Shown: positions 1 through 9,873 of the stretch, piece by piece
Layout: the number at the start of each line of letters is the position of its first letter
Position numbering within the stretch: position 1 is the stretch's first letter
The notes under the pieces: model-generated
The model's input: the letters and a program-made list of their open reading frames with translations, nothing else
Told to the model about the DNA's origin: nothing
Database searches by the model: none
Assembly: GCF_001418005.1 (NCBI RefSeq)
Contig: NZ_LIOL01000003.1
Location: forward strand, 310,001-374,000
Direction: 5' to 3'
DNA from: Chelatococcus sambhunathii
GTDB taxonomy: Bacteria > Pseudomonadota > Alphaproteobacteria > Rhizobiales > Beijerinckiaceae
Length of the DNA: 64,000 nt
Made by a program: the position numbers and the translations under genes

Positions 1-537
1 GGCATGAGCGGCGGCCTCTTCACCAACCAGCTCCTGCGCGAGACGGGCTTGGACATCTCGGCCGAGCGCGTCGACCGCCTGCGCCAGGGTCACGCGGCGG
101 CCTACAAACGCCTCGCCGGCCAGGTGCGGCCGCTGCCCGGCGCGCGCGAACTGCTCGCCTGGCTCACCGACAACGGCATTCCCTGGGCAATCGCCACCAG
201 CGGCCGCATGGAGACGGCAGCGCTCAACATCGAGGCGCTCGGCGTCGACCCTGCCAAGGTGCCGGTCGTCACGCGCGACCAGGTGAAATATGCCAAGCCC
301 GATCCCGACCTCTTCGTCGCCGCTGCCGGCCGGCTCGGCGCGCCCATCGAGACGGCGGTCGTCGTGGGTGATGCCATCTGGGACATGCTGGCGGCAACGC
401 GCTGTCGCGCCCTCGGCGTCGGCCTCCTGAGCGGCGGCTACGGCCCGGACGAATTGCGCCAGGCCGGCGCCTTCCGCGTCTACGACGACCCGGCCGACCT
501 GCTCAAGCACATCGACGAGGTGGGCGGCCGTCGCTAG
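1..537 (+). CDS. HAD-family hydrolase, C-terminal part (5' truncated by window edge)
   Basis: This is the C-terminal part of a haloacid-dehalogenase-like phosphatase. The reading frame is open to base 1 and the first residues (GMSGGLF) match the cap region of the family, so the nucleophile motif DxDxT lies before the window. Visible core motifs are the Ser/Thr loop (AIATSGR), the conserved lysine in YAKPDPDLF and the acidic loop VVVGDAIWDM. Such enzymes remove phosphate from small sugar or glycolate phosphates. The specific substrate cannot be read here. The ATG at base 4 is internal and should not be taken as the start. Confidence 0.85.
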   Translation, partial: GMSGGLFTNQLLRETGLDISAERVDRLRQGHAAAYKRLAGQVRPLPGARELLAWLTDNGIPWAIATSGRMETAALNIEALGVDPAKVPVVTRDQVKYAKPDPDLFVAAAGRLGAPIETAVVVGDAIWDMLAATRCRALGVGLLSGGYGPDELRQAGAFRVYDDPADLLKHIDEVGGRR

Positions 538-575
538 CTCCCCCTCATGAGGCGAATCCGGTTATCGTCCGCGCC

Positions 576-1733
576 ATGGCGCCCAAGACGACGACACCCC
601 ATGTGCTTTCCAAGGCCGCGGCCAGGCATATCTGGATCGCCGCGCAGCGGCTCGACACGCCCGAGCCCTTCGGTGCAGGACCGGAGGCGACGCAGGCTGC
701 GGTCGAACATCTAGGCTATGTCCAGATCGATACCATCAACGTCATCGAGCGCTGCCATCACCACATCCTGTGGACGCGCATCCCGGCCTATCGCCGCGAG
801 GATCTCGCCCGGGCGCAGAGCGTCGACAAGAGTGTCTTCGAATATTGGACGCACGCCCTGTCCTACGTGCCGACGCGGGACCTGCGCTTCTACCTCGGGG
901 CGATGAAGCGCTACCGCCGGCAGCCGCGGCCGTGGTTCGCCTCGGTCAAGAAGGCGGATCTCGGCAAGGTGCTGACGCTCGTCAGGAGCGAGGGGCCGCT
1001 GACCATCCGCGACATCGAGGACGACGTCCTCGTCGAGAAGGACCACCCCTGGGCCAGCCGCAAACCGTCGAAGCGGGCGCTGCAGCTTGCATTCTACACG
1101 GGTGTGCTGACGGTCAGCGCCCGCAACGGCATGGTCAAGACCTACGAGCTGATGGAGCGGCATTTCGGCTGGGACGCACCGCCGAAGCCGGCTTCCGAGA
1201 AAGAGCGGGCGGCCTATCTGCTCGACCGCGCGCTGAGGGCGCAGGGGCTCGTGAGCCTCGATTCCATCTGCTATCTCGACGCCGGCAGCAAGCCCGCCGT
1301 GCGGCAGGCGATCGAGGCGCGGGTGCGCCGCAAGGAGCTCGTGCCCGTCGTCCTCGCGGGGGAGGAGAAGCTGCTCCACTGGGCCCGGCCGGAGGTGCTC
1401 GCCACGGCGGGCGGCGCGCCGTCCGATACGGTGCACATCCTTTCGCCCTTCGACCCGCTGATGATCCAGCGCAAGCGCACGCAGCTCTTCTTCGGCTACG
1501 AGCACCGCTTCGAGGCCTATGTGCCGAAGGACAAGCGTCGTCTCGGCTATTTTGCGCTGCCTGTCCTCGTCGGCGACGAGATCGTCGCCGCCATCGACCT
1601 CAAGGCGGACCGGGAGAACGGCAAGCTGCTCATCCAGCAGTGGACTTGGTTCACCGATGGCAGGCGTGACGGCCTGAAGACGCGCATCGACGAGGAACTG
1701 CACCGCTTCGAGCGCTTCCAGCTGGCGCGTTGA
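576..1733 (+). CDS. ycaQ: YcaQ/AlkX-type winged-helix DNA glycosylase
   Basis: 385-residue protein of the HTH_42 (YcaQ/AlkZ) superfamily. These are DNA glycosylases built from tandem winged helices that unhook interstrand crosslinks and alkylated bases. The diagnostic catalytic motif is Q50-I51-D52 within HLGYVQIDT, the Q-hydrophobic-D form typical of YcaQ rather than the QxQ of AlkZ. The length fits the family (about 390-410). It stands alone between the HAD gene and a regulatory operon, and no DNA-repair partner is adjacent. The ATG start is kept because the N-terminal helix (LSKAAARHIWIAAQRL) is a complete family N-terminus. The family assignment is strong; the exact lesion is inferred. 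Confidence 0.88.
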   Translation: MAPKTTTPHVLSKAAARHIWIAAQRLDTPEPFGAGPEATQAAVEHLGYVQIDTINVIERCHHHILWTRIPAYRREDLARAQSVDKSVFEYWTHALSYVPTRDLRFYLGAMKRYRRQPRPWFASVKKADLGKVLTLVRSEGPLTIRDIEDDVLVEKDHPWASRKPSKRALQLAFYTGVLTVSARNGMVKTYELMERHFGWDAPPKPASEKERAAYLLDRALRAQGLVSLDSICYLDAGSKPAVRQAIEARVRRKELVPVVLAGEEKLLHWARPEVLATAGGAPSDTVHILSPFDPLMIQRKRTQLFFGYEHRFEAYVPKDKRRLGYFALPVLVGDEIVAAIDLKADRENGKLLIQQWTWFTDGRRDGLKTRIDEELHRFERFQLAR

Positions 1734-1888
1734 CCGGACGGCCCGCTGGATCAGCGCATGTCCTGAAGGCGGTCGCGCAGAGCGCATGTGGCTCGGCAGG
1801 CAGGGCCCTGCGCAGGCCGTGACAAGGCGGGCCCTTCGTGAGAAGAGGGGCATAACTGCCGCGCGATCTGCGATAACAGCCAGGGGCC

Positions 1889-3265
1889 ATGGTCCGCATC
1901 CTCGCCGTCTGCCTCGCCGCCCTGTTCGTCCACCTTGCCCTTCCGGCGACGGCGGCCGGGGCGGGCGCACGTCCCGTGCGGGTCCTGACCTCCTTTCCCC
2001 CGCAGTTCCTCGAGCCTTACAGGCGGGCCTTCGAACAGCGCCATCCCGACAGCACGATCGAATTCGTGCAGCGCAAGACGACGGCGGCGGTGGCCGAACT
2101 CGTCGGCGGCCGGCAGAAGGCGGACGTCTTCTGGGCTTCGGCGCCCGATGCCTTCGAGATCCTGAAGGCGGCCGGCCGGCTGGCGCGCCTCAAGCCGCGC
2201 CCGACAGGCGCGCCGGAGCGTATCGCCGGCTATCCCGTGAACGATCCGGACGGCGCCTATCTCGGCTTCGCCCTGTCGGGCTACGGCTTCGTCTACAATC
2301 CCGACTACATGGCTGAGAAGGGGCTGCCGGTGCCGCGCGGCTGGTCCGATCTTGCGGCGCCAGCCTATGCCGGGCACGTCGGCATCAGCGCGCCCTCGCG
2401 CTCGGGCACCATGCACCTCATGGTCGAAGCCATCCTGCAGGTCTACGGCTGGGAGCGCGGCTGGGGCCTGTGGTCCGAGATCGGCGGCAATCTCGCCACC
2501 GTCACCGCCCGCAGCTTCGGCGTCTCGGCCGGTGTCGCGCGCGGACGCTTCGGCATCGGCCCCTCCATCGATTTCCTCGCCAACCAGGACGGCCTGCCGC
2601 GGGGTGCCATGGCCTTCGCACTGCCGGAGGAGACGCTGTTCGTCCCCGCAAGCATCGCGGTGCTCAGCGATGCGGACAACCGCGAGGGCGCCGAGCGGTT
2701 CGTGGATCTCGTGCTCTCACCCGATGGGCAGGCGATCCTGCTCGATCCGGCCATCGCCCGGCTGCCGATCTCACCTGCCGCCTATGCCGTCGGGGATGTC
2801 GTGACCGGCAGCCCCTTCAGGCGCGAGGGTTTGTTCGCGCACGGGCTGTTCGATCCGCGCCTGTCGGCCGCCCGCTATGAACTCGTCAATATCATCTTCG
2901 ACGAGATGATCACCTTCCGTCGTGCCGAGCTCGCGCGTCTCTGGCGGTCGGTGCGGACGGTGGAGGCGGCGCTGGTCCGGCGCGGCGATGCGGAGGCGGC
3001 GCGCCTGGTCGGCGAGGCGCGCGAGGCCCTGACGCGCTCGCCCATCGGTGCGGACGAGGTCATGGACCTCGAGCGGTGGCGGAAGCTGGAGCGGGTGCGG
3101 CGCGGCGTTCCTGCTTCCGAGCCGCAGGCACGGCTCGAAGCGCGCATCAGGGCGGCCATCGACGACAACCTGCGCCGGGCCGGCCGAGCCGTGGGCGAGG
3201 CGGCCGCGCGGCTCGACGTGCAGGCAACGGGGCGCGGCGTCGCCGGTGCAGAGGTCTCCCGATGA
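1889..3265 (+). CDS. PgtC-like sensory periplasmic binding protein
   Basis: 458-residue class II solute-binding protein with a signal peptide (about residues 1-23). The motif DVFWASAPDAFEILK is shared almost identically with the transport binding protein at 6707-8029. The gene overlaps the following histidine kinase by 4 bp (ATGA) and the kinase overlaps a sigma-54 activator, which is the order of Salmonella pgtC-pgtB-pgtA. PgtC is known to sense phosphoglycerate outside the cytoplasm and signal through PgtB. This protein probably binds a phosphorylated metabolite and presents it to the kinase rather than feeding a permease. The ligand is inferred, not shown. It has an extended C-terminal helical region (about 320-458) compared with simple binding proteins. 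Confidence 0.8.
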   Translation: MVRILAVCLAALFVHLALPATAAGAGARPVRVLTSFPPQFLEPYRRAFEQRHPDSTIEFVQRKTTAAVAELVGGRQKADVFWASAPDAFEILKAAGRLARLKPRPTGAPERIAGYPVNDPDGAYLGFALSGYGFVYNPDYMAEKGLPVPRGWSDLAAPAYAGHVGISAPSRSGTMHLMVEAILQVYGWERGWGLWSEIGGNLATVTARSFGVSAGVARGRFGIGPSIDFLANQDGLPRGAMAFALPEETLFVPASIAVLSDADNREGAERFVDLVLSPDGQAILLDPAIARLPISPAAYAVGDVVTGSPFRREGLFAHGLFDPRLSAARYELVNIIFDEMITFRRAELARLWRSVRTVEAALVRRGDAEAARLVGEAREALTRSPIGADEVMDLERWRKLERVRRGVPASEPQARLEARIRAAIDDNLRRAGRAVGEAAARLDVQATGRGVAGAEVSR

Positions 3266-5169
3266 ACCGCAGGGCGAGGCTTGGTATCGGCGGGCGCCTC
3301 CTACTCGCCTTCCTTGGCGTCGGTGGGCTGGCCGTCGGGGCCTGCATCGTCGGCTGGCTGTCCTATGCCCGCCTCAGCGAGGAATTGAACGCGGTCGCGA
3401 CCGATCATCTGCCGGCGCTCGCCTTTTCCGCCCGTCTCGCGGAGGCGGGCGCCAACGTCATCGCCAGCACGCCCGACCTTGCCGTCGCCGAGCGGCGCGA
3501 GGCCTATGATGCGATACGCAAGACGCTCGTCGAGCGGCTCGCCGTGCTGCGTTCGGTGCTCGACACGCGCAGCAGCGAGGATTCGCTGTCGCCGGAGCTC
3601 ATCGTCGTGACCGAGGGCATCGAGGCCAATCTTCAGGCCATCGACCGGGTGGCGGAGCTGCGCTTTCCGCTCGGCGAGCGCGTCCGGGAAATGAGCGAGG
3701 AACTGCGCTGGCTGCAGGCGGACCTCATCGAAGAGGTCGAGCCGCTGATCGACGACGCTCGTTTCAACATGGAATCGGCCATCGGTCGTGTCGGGCCGGG
3801 CGATGCCGCGGAATCGGGCCGCCGCACGCTGCGCGAGGAGAGTCGCAAGAGCGAGGCCCTGCTTACCATCAACGCCCACGCCAATCTCATCGTCGGGCTC
3901 CTCGGGCGGCTCGCGACCGTGCCGACCGTGGAGGATCTCGACGCGACGAGCCATTTCATCGGCGAGATAGCCGACCAGCTCGACATCGAGACGAAGGCGC
4001 TTGCGAGCTGGACCGACACTGTCACGGTGAGCCAGATCGTGGCGCGCCTCCTGGCCGTTTCCGATAACCGGGCTGGTCTTGCCGCCCTGAAGCGGGCAGA
4101 ACTCGCAGCCATTGCCGAGGCCCAGGCGCTGCTGGCAGAGAACCGGCGTCTTGTCACCCAGCTCGGCGCGCTCGTCTCGCAGGAGGTCAGCCGCACGGAG
4201 CAAATCGCGCGGCGGGCGGCGGAGCGCTCGGCCGCCGCCATCGTCGTCGGGCGCAACCTCCTCCTCGCCATCGCCATCGCCTCGCTCGCCATCGCCATCG
4301 TCGTCGGCTGGTTCTACGTGCGCCGCAGCCTCGTCGCGCGCCTCGAGGGTCTGACGCTCGCCGCGACGACGATCGCGAGCGGGCCCACCATGCCGGTCCT
4401 GCCGCCGCCGACCGACGACGAACTCGGCGACCTTGCGAAGGCGCTCGCGGTGTTCCGGCAGACGCGGGACGATCTCGTCCAGGCCGCCAAGCTCGCCGCC
4501 CTCGGCCAGATGGCGGCCGGCATCAGCCACGAACTCAACCAACCGCTCGCCGCGATCCGCTCCCACGCACACAACAGCGCCGTCCTCATCGCGCGCGGAC
4601 GCATGGATGAGGCGCGGGCGAGCCTTGAGCGGATCCAGGGCCTGACGGCCCGGATGGCCGAGCTCATCCGCCATCTCAAGCGGTTCGCCCGCCGGCCGGC
4701 GCCGACGCTCGAACCGGTGGACCTGAAGGCCGTGGTCGATGGCGCGCTCAGCCTCTTCGCGCAGCGTCTCGACGAGGAGCGTGTCGCTGTACGGCTTAAT
4801 TTCCCCGATGGCCCAGTGACGGTCGAGGCGGAGGAGATTCGCCTGGAGCAGGTCGTCGTCAACCTCGTCTCGAACGCGCTCGACGCGCTCGACGGCGGCG
4901 GAGAGCGGCACATCGCCATCGGCGCCGAAGCGAAAGGCGGACGGATCCTCTTGTCCGTCAGCGACAGCGGCTCGGGTATCGATGCGGAGGCGCGAGCAGC
5001 CGTCTTCGACCCGTTCTTCACCACCAAGCCGGTGGGGCAGGGGCTCGGCCTCGGCCTGTCGATGTCCTACAACATCGTCAAGGACTTCGGCGGCGCTCTC
5101 TCGCTGGCGCAGACGGGGCCGGCGGGCACGACCTTCGTGGTAGAGCTTGCTGCAGCGGGGCAGGCGTGA
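3262..5169 (+). CDS. PgtB-like membrane sensor histidine kinase
   Basis: 635-residue kinase starting at the ATG that overlaps the stop of the upstream binding-protein gene. A first membrane segment lies at about residues 10-32. A long periplasmic helical sensor follows, and a second membrane segment lies at about 332-353 (LLLAIAIASLAIAIVVGWF). Then come a HAMP region, a dimerisation/phosphoacceptor helix with H423 in GISHELNQPLAAIRSHA, and an ATPase domain with N box (NLVSNALDAL), D568 in DSGSGID and the GLGLGLSM G2 loop. It should relay ligand binding by the periplasmic protein to the response regulator downstream. The architecture matches the DctB/PgtB class that partners NtrC-type regulators. 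Confidence 0.9.
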   Translation: MNRRARLGIGGRLLLAFLGVGGLAVGACIVGWLSYARLSEELNAVATDHLPALAFSARLAEAGANVIASTPDLAVAERREAYDAIRKTLVERLAVLRSVLDTRSSEDSLSPELIVVTEGIEANLQAIDRVAELRFPLGERVREMSEELRWLQADLIEEVEPLIDDARFNMESAIGRVGPGDAAESGRRTLREESRKSEALLTINAHANLIVGLLGRLATVPTVEDLDATSHFIGEIADQLDIETKALASWTDTVTVSQIVARLLAVSDNRAGLAALKRAELAAIAEAQALLAENRRLVTQLGALVSQEVSRTEQIARRAAERSAAAIVVGRNLLLAIAIASLAIAIVVGWFYVRRSLVARLEGLTLAATTIASGPTMPVLPPPTDDELGDLAKALAVFRQTRDDLVQAAKLAALGQMAAGISHELNQPLAAIRSHAHNSAVLIARGRMDEARASLERIQGLTARMAELIRHLKRFARRPAPTLEPVDLKAVVDGALSLFAQRLDEERVAVRLNFPDGPVTVEAEEIRLEQVVVNLVSNALDALDGGGERHIAIGAEAKGGRILLSVSDSGSGIDAEARAAVFDPFFTTKPVGQGLGLGLSMSYNIVKDFGGALSLAQTGPAGTTFVVELAAAGQA

Positions 5170-5171
5170 GC

Positions 5172-6527
<1,356 letters not shown>

Positions 6528-6581
6528 TGTTACCGTCCTGACCCATCGGCCGTCGGCGCTGTTACCCGCCTGACCCGCCGG
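6528..6581 (+). promoter_or_regulatory. Tandem upstream activator sites for the sigma-54 regulator
   Basis: Two near-identical 22-bp units at 6528-6549 and 6560-6581 share TGTTACC, CCTGACCC and a final CGG. Their spacing of 32 bp is about three helical turns, so bound dimers would face the same side. The first unit begins directly after the regulator's stop codon. They lie 84-106 bp upstream of the -24/-12 element, the usual place for NtrC-type enhancers. The repeat is seen directly; binding by the adjacent regulator is inferred. Confidence 0.72.
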
Positions 6582-6632
6582 GGTCGGCTGTCGGCTGTGC
6601 GCAAGCCCTTGCAGCGTGCCGTTTCCGGCATC

Positions 6633-6648
6633 TGGCCCGCTTGTTGCT
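6633..6648 (+). promoter_or_regulatory. Sigma-54 (-24/-12) promoter of the AfuABC-like operon
   Basis: TGGCCCG-N4-TTGCT matches the RpoN consensus TGGCACR-N4-TTGCW at all but one position. The essential GG and GC are exactly 12 bp apart. Transcription would start near 6659-6660, leaving a leader of about 47 nt before the ATG at 6707. The neighbouring regulator carries GAFTGA, the signature of sigma-54 activators, which independently supports this call. Confidence 0.8.
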
Positions 6649-6706
6649 GGAAGGGGTGTGCTGCCTTCGGGCGGCCCAGCAGAACAGCCCATTCGGGAGG
6701 AAAAAG

Positions 6707-8029
6707 ATGCCACGTCATTACGCCGCCGCTGCGGCGCTGATCGGCGCTGCCCTGTTCACGGGTGTCGCCTTTGCCCAGACCGGCAAGGTCACGGTCGTGA
6801 CCTCCTTCTCCAAGGACGTGACCGACCCGTTCAAGCAGGCCTTCGAGAAGGCCCATCCGGGCGTCACGCTCGACGTGCAGAACCGCAACACCAATGCCGG
6901 CGTGAAATATCTCGAGGAGACGAAGGCCAACAACCAGGTCGACCTGTTCTGGGCCTCGGCGCCGGACGCCTTCGAGGTGCTGAAGGGCAAGGGCCTGCTC
7001 GAAGCCTACAAGCCCAAGGCCGAGGGCATCCCCGACAAGATCGGCTCCTATCCGATCAACGATCCCGATGGCTTCTATTCGGGTTTTGCCGCCTCCGGCT
7101 ATGGCATCATGTGGAACGAGCGCTACGCCAAGGCCAATGAGCTGCCGGAGCCGAAGGATTGGCAGGACCTCGCCAAGCCGGTCTATTTCGACCATGTCGC
7201 CATGGCGGCGCCGTCGCGCTCGGGCACGACGCACCTGACCATCGAGACCATCCTGCAGGGCGAGGGCTGGGAGAAGGGCTGGCGCACGCTCAAGGAGGTG
7301 TCCGGCAACTTCCGGCAGATCACCGAGCGCTCCTTCGGCGTGCCGGAGGCCGTCAATTCCGGCCAGGTCGGCTTCGGCATCGTCATCGACTTCTTCGCCT
7401 TCTCCTCGCAGGCTTCCGGCTTTCCGGTGAAGTTCGTCTATCCGACGGTGACGACGATCGTGCCGGCCAATGTCGCGGTCGTCGCCAATGCGCCGAACAA
7501 GGCCGGCGCCCAGGCCTTCGTCGACTATCTCATCTCGCCCGCCGGGCAGGAGGTGCTGCTCGAGCCGAGCATCCGCCGCCTGCCGGTCAACCCGGCCGTC
7601 TATGACAAGGCCCCGGCCGACTATCCCAACCCGTTCAAGGATCCCTCCCTCGGGGCGCGGGTGAAGTTCGACGTCGAGGTGTCGGAGAAGCGCTCCAACG
7701 TCGTCGACGTGCTCTACGACCAGACCGTCACTTTCCAGCTCGACGCCCTGAAGGCGGCGACCAAGGCCATCCATGACGCCGAGGCGGCCCTCGCGAAGAA
7801 GGACAACGCCGAGGCCCGGGCCCTCGTCAGCGAGGCGCGCGACCTCGTCGCCGCCATGCCCATTACCGCGGAACAGGCCGCTTCACCCGAGATCACCGGC
7901 GCCTTCACCGGCGGCAAGGAGAAGGGCGCCCGCCAGGCCGAGCTCGAGCAGCAATGGTCCGCCTTCGCCAAGGAGCGCTATGCGCAGGCGCAGGCGAAGG
8001 CCGAAGAGGCGCTCAAGCGCGCGCGCTGA
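6707..8029 (+). CDS. AfuA-like periplasmic binding protein of phospho-metabolite ABC transporter
   Basis: 440-residue extracellular binding protein with a clear signal peptide (MPRHY... to AFA|QTG, about 23 residues). The start at 6707 is set by GGGAGG 7 nt upstream. It is a paralogue of the sensory protein at 1889-3265: both carry SAPDAFE, an SYPINDPDG/GYPVNDPDG segment and APSRSGTTHL/APSRSGTMHL. The family includes AfuA, which captures hexose phosphates, and PgtC. It is followed by a fused permease and an ATPase, so this copy is the transport component. A GC-rich hairpin after the stop may favour its expression over the permease. The substrate (phosphosugar, phosphoglycerate or similar) is inferred from family and context. 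Confidence 0.85.
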   Translation: MPRHYAAAAALIGAALFTGVAFAQTGKVTVVTSFSKDVTDPFKQAFEKAHPGVTLDVQNRNTNAGVKYLEETKANNQVDLFWASAPDAFEVLKGKGLLEAYKPKAEGIPDKIGSYPINDPDGFYSGFAASGYGIMWNERYAKANELPEPKDWQDLAKPVYFDHVAMAAPSRSGTTHLTIETILQGEGWEKGWRTLKEVSGNFRQITERSFGVPEAVNSGQVGFGIVIDFFAFSSQASGFPVKFVYPTVTTIVPANVAVVANAPNKAGAQAFVDYLISPAGQEVLLEPSIRRLPVNPAVYDKAPADYPNPFKDPSLGARVKFDVEVSEKRSNVVDVLYDQTVTFQLDALKAATKAIHDAEAALAKKDNAEARALVSEARDLVAAMPITAEQAASPEITGAFTGGKEKGARQAELEQQWSAFAKERYAQAQAKAEEALKRAR

Positions 8030-8044
8030 TCCCGCGCCATGACC

Positions 8045-8070
8045 GGGCGGCCCCCCCGGCGGGGCCGCCC
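8045..8070 (+). terminator. Intercistronic hairpin between binding protein and permease genes
   Basis: GGGCGGCCCC and GGGGCCGCCC form a perfect 10-bp stem around a 6-nt loop, with a short T run (GTTTTC) a few bases later. In ABC operons such structures after the binding-protein gene act as attenuators or protect the upstream mRNA. Full termination is unlikely because the permease follows at 8103 on the same strand. Confidence 0.6.
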
Positions 8071-8102
8071 CCACGTTTTCATGTCCATTCGGGGGAGCGT
8101 CC

Positions 8103-9842
8103 ATGGCTGACGCCACGACCGCCGGGCGTGCGCATGCGCCGTCCGGACCTTTCCGGCATTTCATGACGTCCGCGACGCCAGGGCAGCTCGCCCTTGCCCT
8201 CGCGATCACCGTCTTCCTCGCCCTCTTCCTCATCATCCCGGTGGGGACGGTGATCTACGTCGCCTTCACGGAGAAGGGCACGGGCACCTTCACGCTCGTC
8301 AATTTCGTCGACTTCGCGCGGACCGACCTCTTCATCCGTTCCTTCTGGAACTCGGTCTATGTCTCGGCGATGTCGGTGGTGCTCGCCTCGATCTTCGCCC
8401 TGCCGCTCGCCTATATCACCACGCGCTTCGACTTCCGCGGCGCGATGCTGATCCAGACGCTGGGCTTCCTGCCGCTGATCATGCCGCCGTTCGTCGGCGC
8501 GGTCGCGATGCTGCTGCTCTTCGGGCGCAACGGCACGGTCAACCTCCTGCTCAACGACTGGTTCGGCTTCCGCATCCCCTTCATGGAGGGGCTGAACGGG
8601 GTCATCTTCGTGCAGGCGGTGCACTATTTCCCGTTCATCCTCATCAATCTTTCGGCGGCGTTGCGCAACATCGACCGGGCGATGGAGGAGGCGGCGCAGA
8701 ACCTCGGCTGCTCGGGCTTCCGCCTGTTCCGCCGCATCGTCTTCCCGCTCGCCATGCCCGGCTATATCGCCGGCGCCTCGCTCGTCTTCGTCAAGGTCTT
8801 CGACGACCTCGCAACGCCGCTCCTGCTCAACGTCAAGGACATGCTGGCGCCGCAGGCCTATCTGCGCGTCACGTCGATCGGCATCGCCGATCCGATGGGC
8901 TACGTCATCTCGGTGGTGCTCATCGTGATGTCGATCCTCGCCATGTGGGTGTCGGCGCGGGCGATGCGCGGCAAGGACTACGCCACCGTCCAGCGTGGCG
9001 GCGGCGGCCTCGCCAAGCGGCAGATGCGGCCGTGGGAGAGCGTCGCGGCCTATGCGGCCGTCTTGCTCATCCTCCTGCTCGTGCTCGCGCCCCACATCGG
9101 GCTCCTGCTGCTGTCCTTCGCCACGATCTGGTCCTTCAGCCCGCTGCCCGACGGCTTCACCCTCGCGCATTATGGCCGCGTGTTCGGCGAGAGCTTCGTC
9201 TACGTCAAGAACACGCTGATCTATGCCTCGCTCGCCGGACTCATCGACGTGGTGCTCGGCACGGCCATCGCCTATCTCGTGCTGCGCACGAAGCTCATCG
9301 GCCGGCAATGGCTCGACTGGGCGGCGACGGCGGCGCTCGCCATTCCCGGCGTCGTGCTCGGCATCGGCTATCTGCGCACCTTCTACGGCGTGCAGCTGCC
9401 GGACGGGACGCCGCTCGCGACGCTGTGGATCGTGATCGTGCTGGCGCTCGCCATCCGGCGCCTGCCCTATGCGCTGCGCGCCTGCTATGCCGCGCTCCAG
9501 CAGATCTCGGTTTCGCTCGAGGAGGCGGCCGAGAACCTTGGTGCCACGAAGGTGCGCACGGTGCGCCGCATCGTTCTGCCGCTGATGGCCGGCGGCATCC
9601 TTGCGGGCTTCGTGACGAGCTTCGCCACGGCGGCGGTCGAACTGTCGGCGACGCTGATGCTCGTGCAGTCGAACGCGGATGCGCCGCTCGCCTACGGGCT
9701 CTACGTCTTCATGCAATCGGCCGCCGGGCGCGGGCCGGGGGCGGCGCTCGGCGTCATCGCCGTGCTGCTCGTCGCCCTGTGCACCTTCGCCTCGCACCTC
9801 ATCATCGAGAAGAGCCAGAAGGCCAAGGGGGCGGGGCACTGA
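8103..9842 (+). CDS. AfuB-like fused two-domain ABC permease
   Basis: 579-residue inner-membrane permease made of two homologous halves in one chain, as in FbpB and AfuB. Each half has about six membrane helices and an EAA loop that docks the ATPase: EEAAQNLGCSGFRLFRRIVFP in the first half and EEAAENLGATKVRTVRRIVLP in the second. The repeat of this loop shows an internal duplication. The start follows GGGGGAG 7 nt upstream. It forms the membrane channel for the substrate captured by the protein at 6707-8029. The gene ends 31 bp before the ATPase gene. Confidence 0.9.
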   Translation: MADATTAGRAHAPSGPFRHFMTSATPGQLALALAITVFLALFLIIPVGTVIYVAFTEKGTGTFTLVNFVDFARTDLFIRSFWNSVYVSAMSVVLASIFALPLAYITTRFDFRGAMLIQTLGFLPLIMPPFVGAVAMLLLFGRNGTVNLLLNDWFGFRIPFMEGLNGVIFVQAVHYFPFILINLSAALRNIDRAMEEAAQNLGCSGFRLFRRIVFPLAMPGYIAGASLVFVKVFDDLATPLLLNVKDMLAPQAYLRVTSIGIADPMGYVISVVLIVMSILAMWVSARAMRGKDYATVQRGGGGLAKRQMRPWESVAAYAAVLLILLLVLAPHIGLLLLSFATIWSFSPLPDGFTLAHYGRVFGESFVYVKNTLIYASLAGLIDVVLGTAIAYLVLRTKLIGRQWLDWAATAALAIPGVVLGIGYLRTFYGVQLPDGTPLATLWIVIVLALAIRRLPYALRACYAALQQISVSLEEAAENLGATKVRTVRRIVLPLMAGGILAGFVTSFATAAVELSATLMLVQSNADAPLAYGLYVFMQSAAGRGPGAALGVIAVLLVALCTFASHLIIEKSQKAKGAGH

Positions 9843-9873
9843 TGCGCCCCGCCGCCCCCAAGGGAAAACGCCA

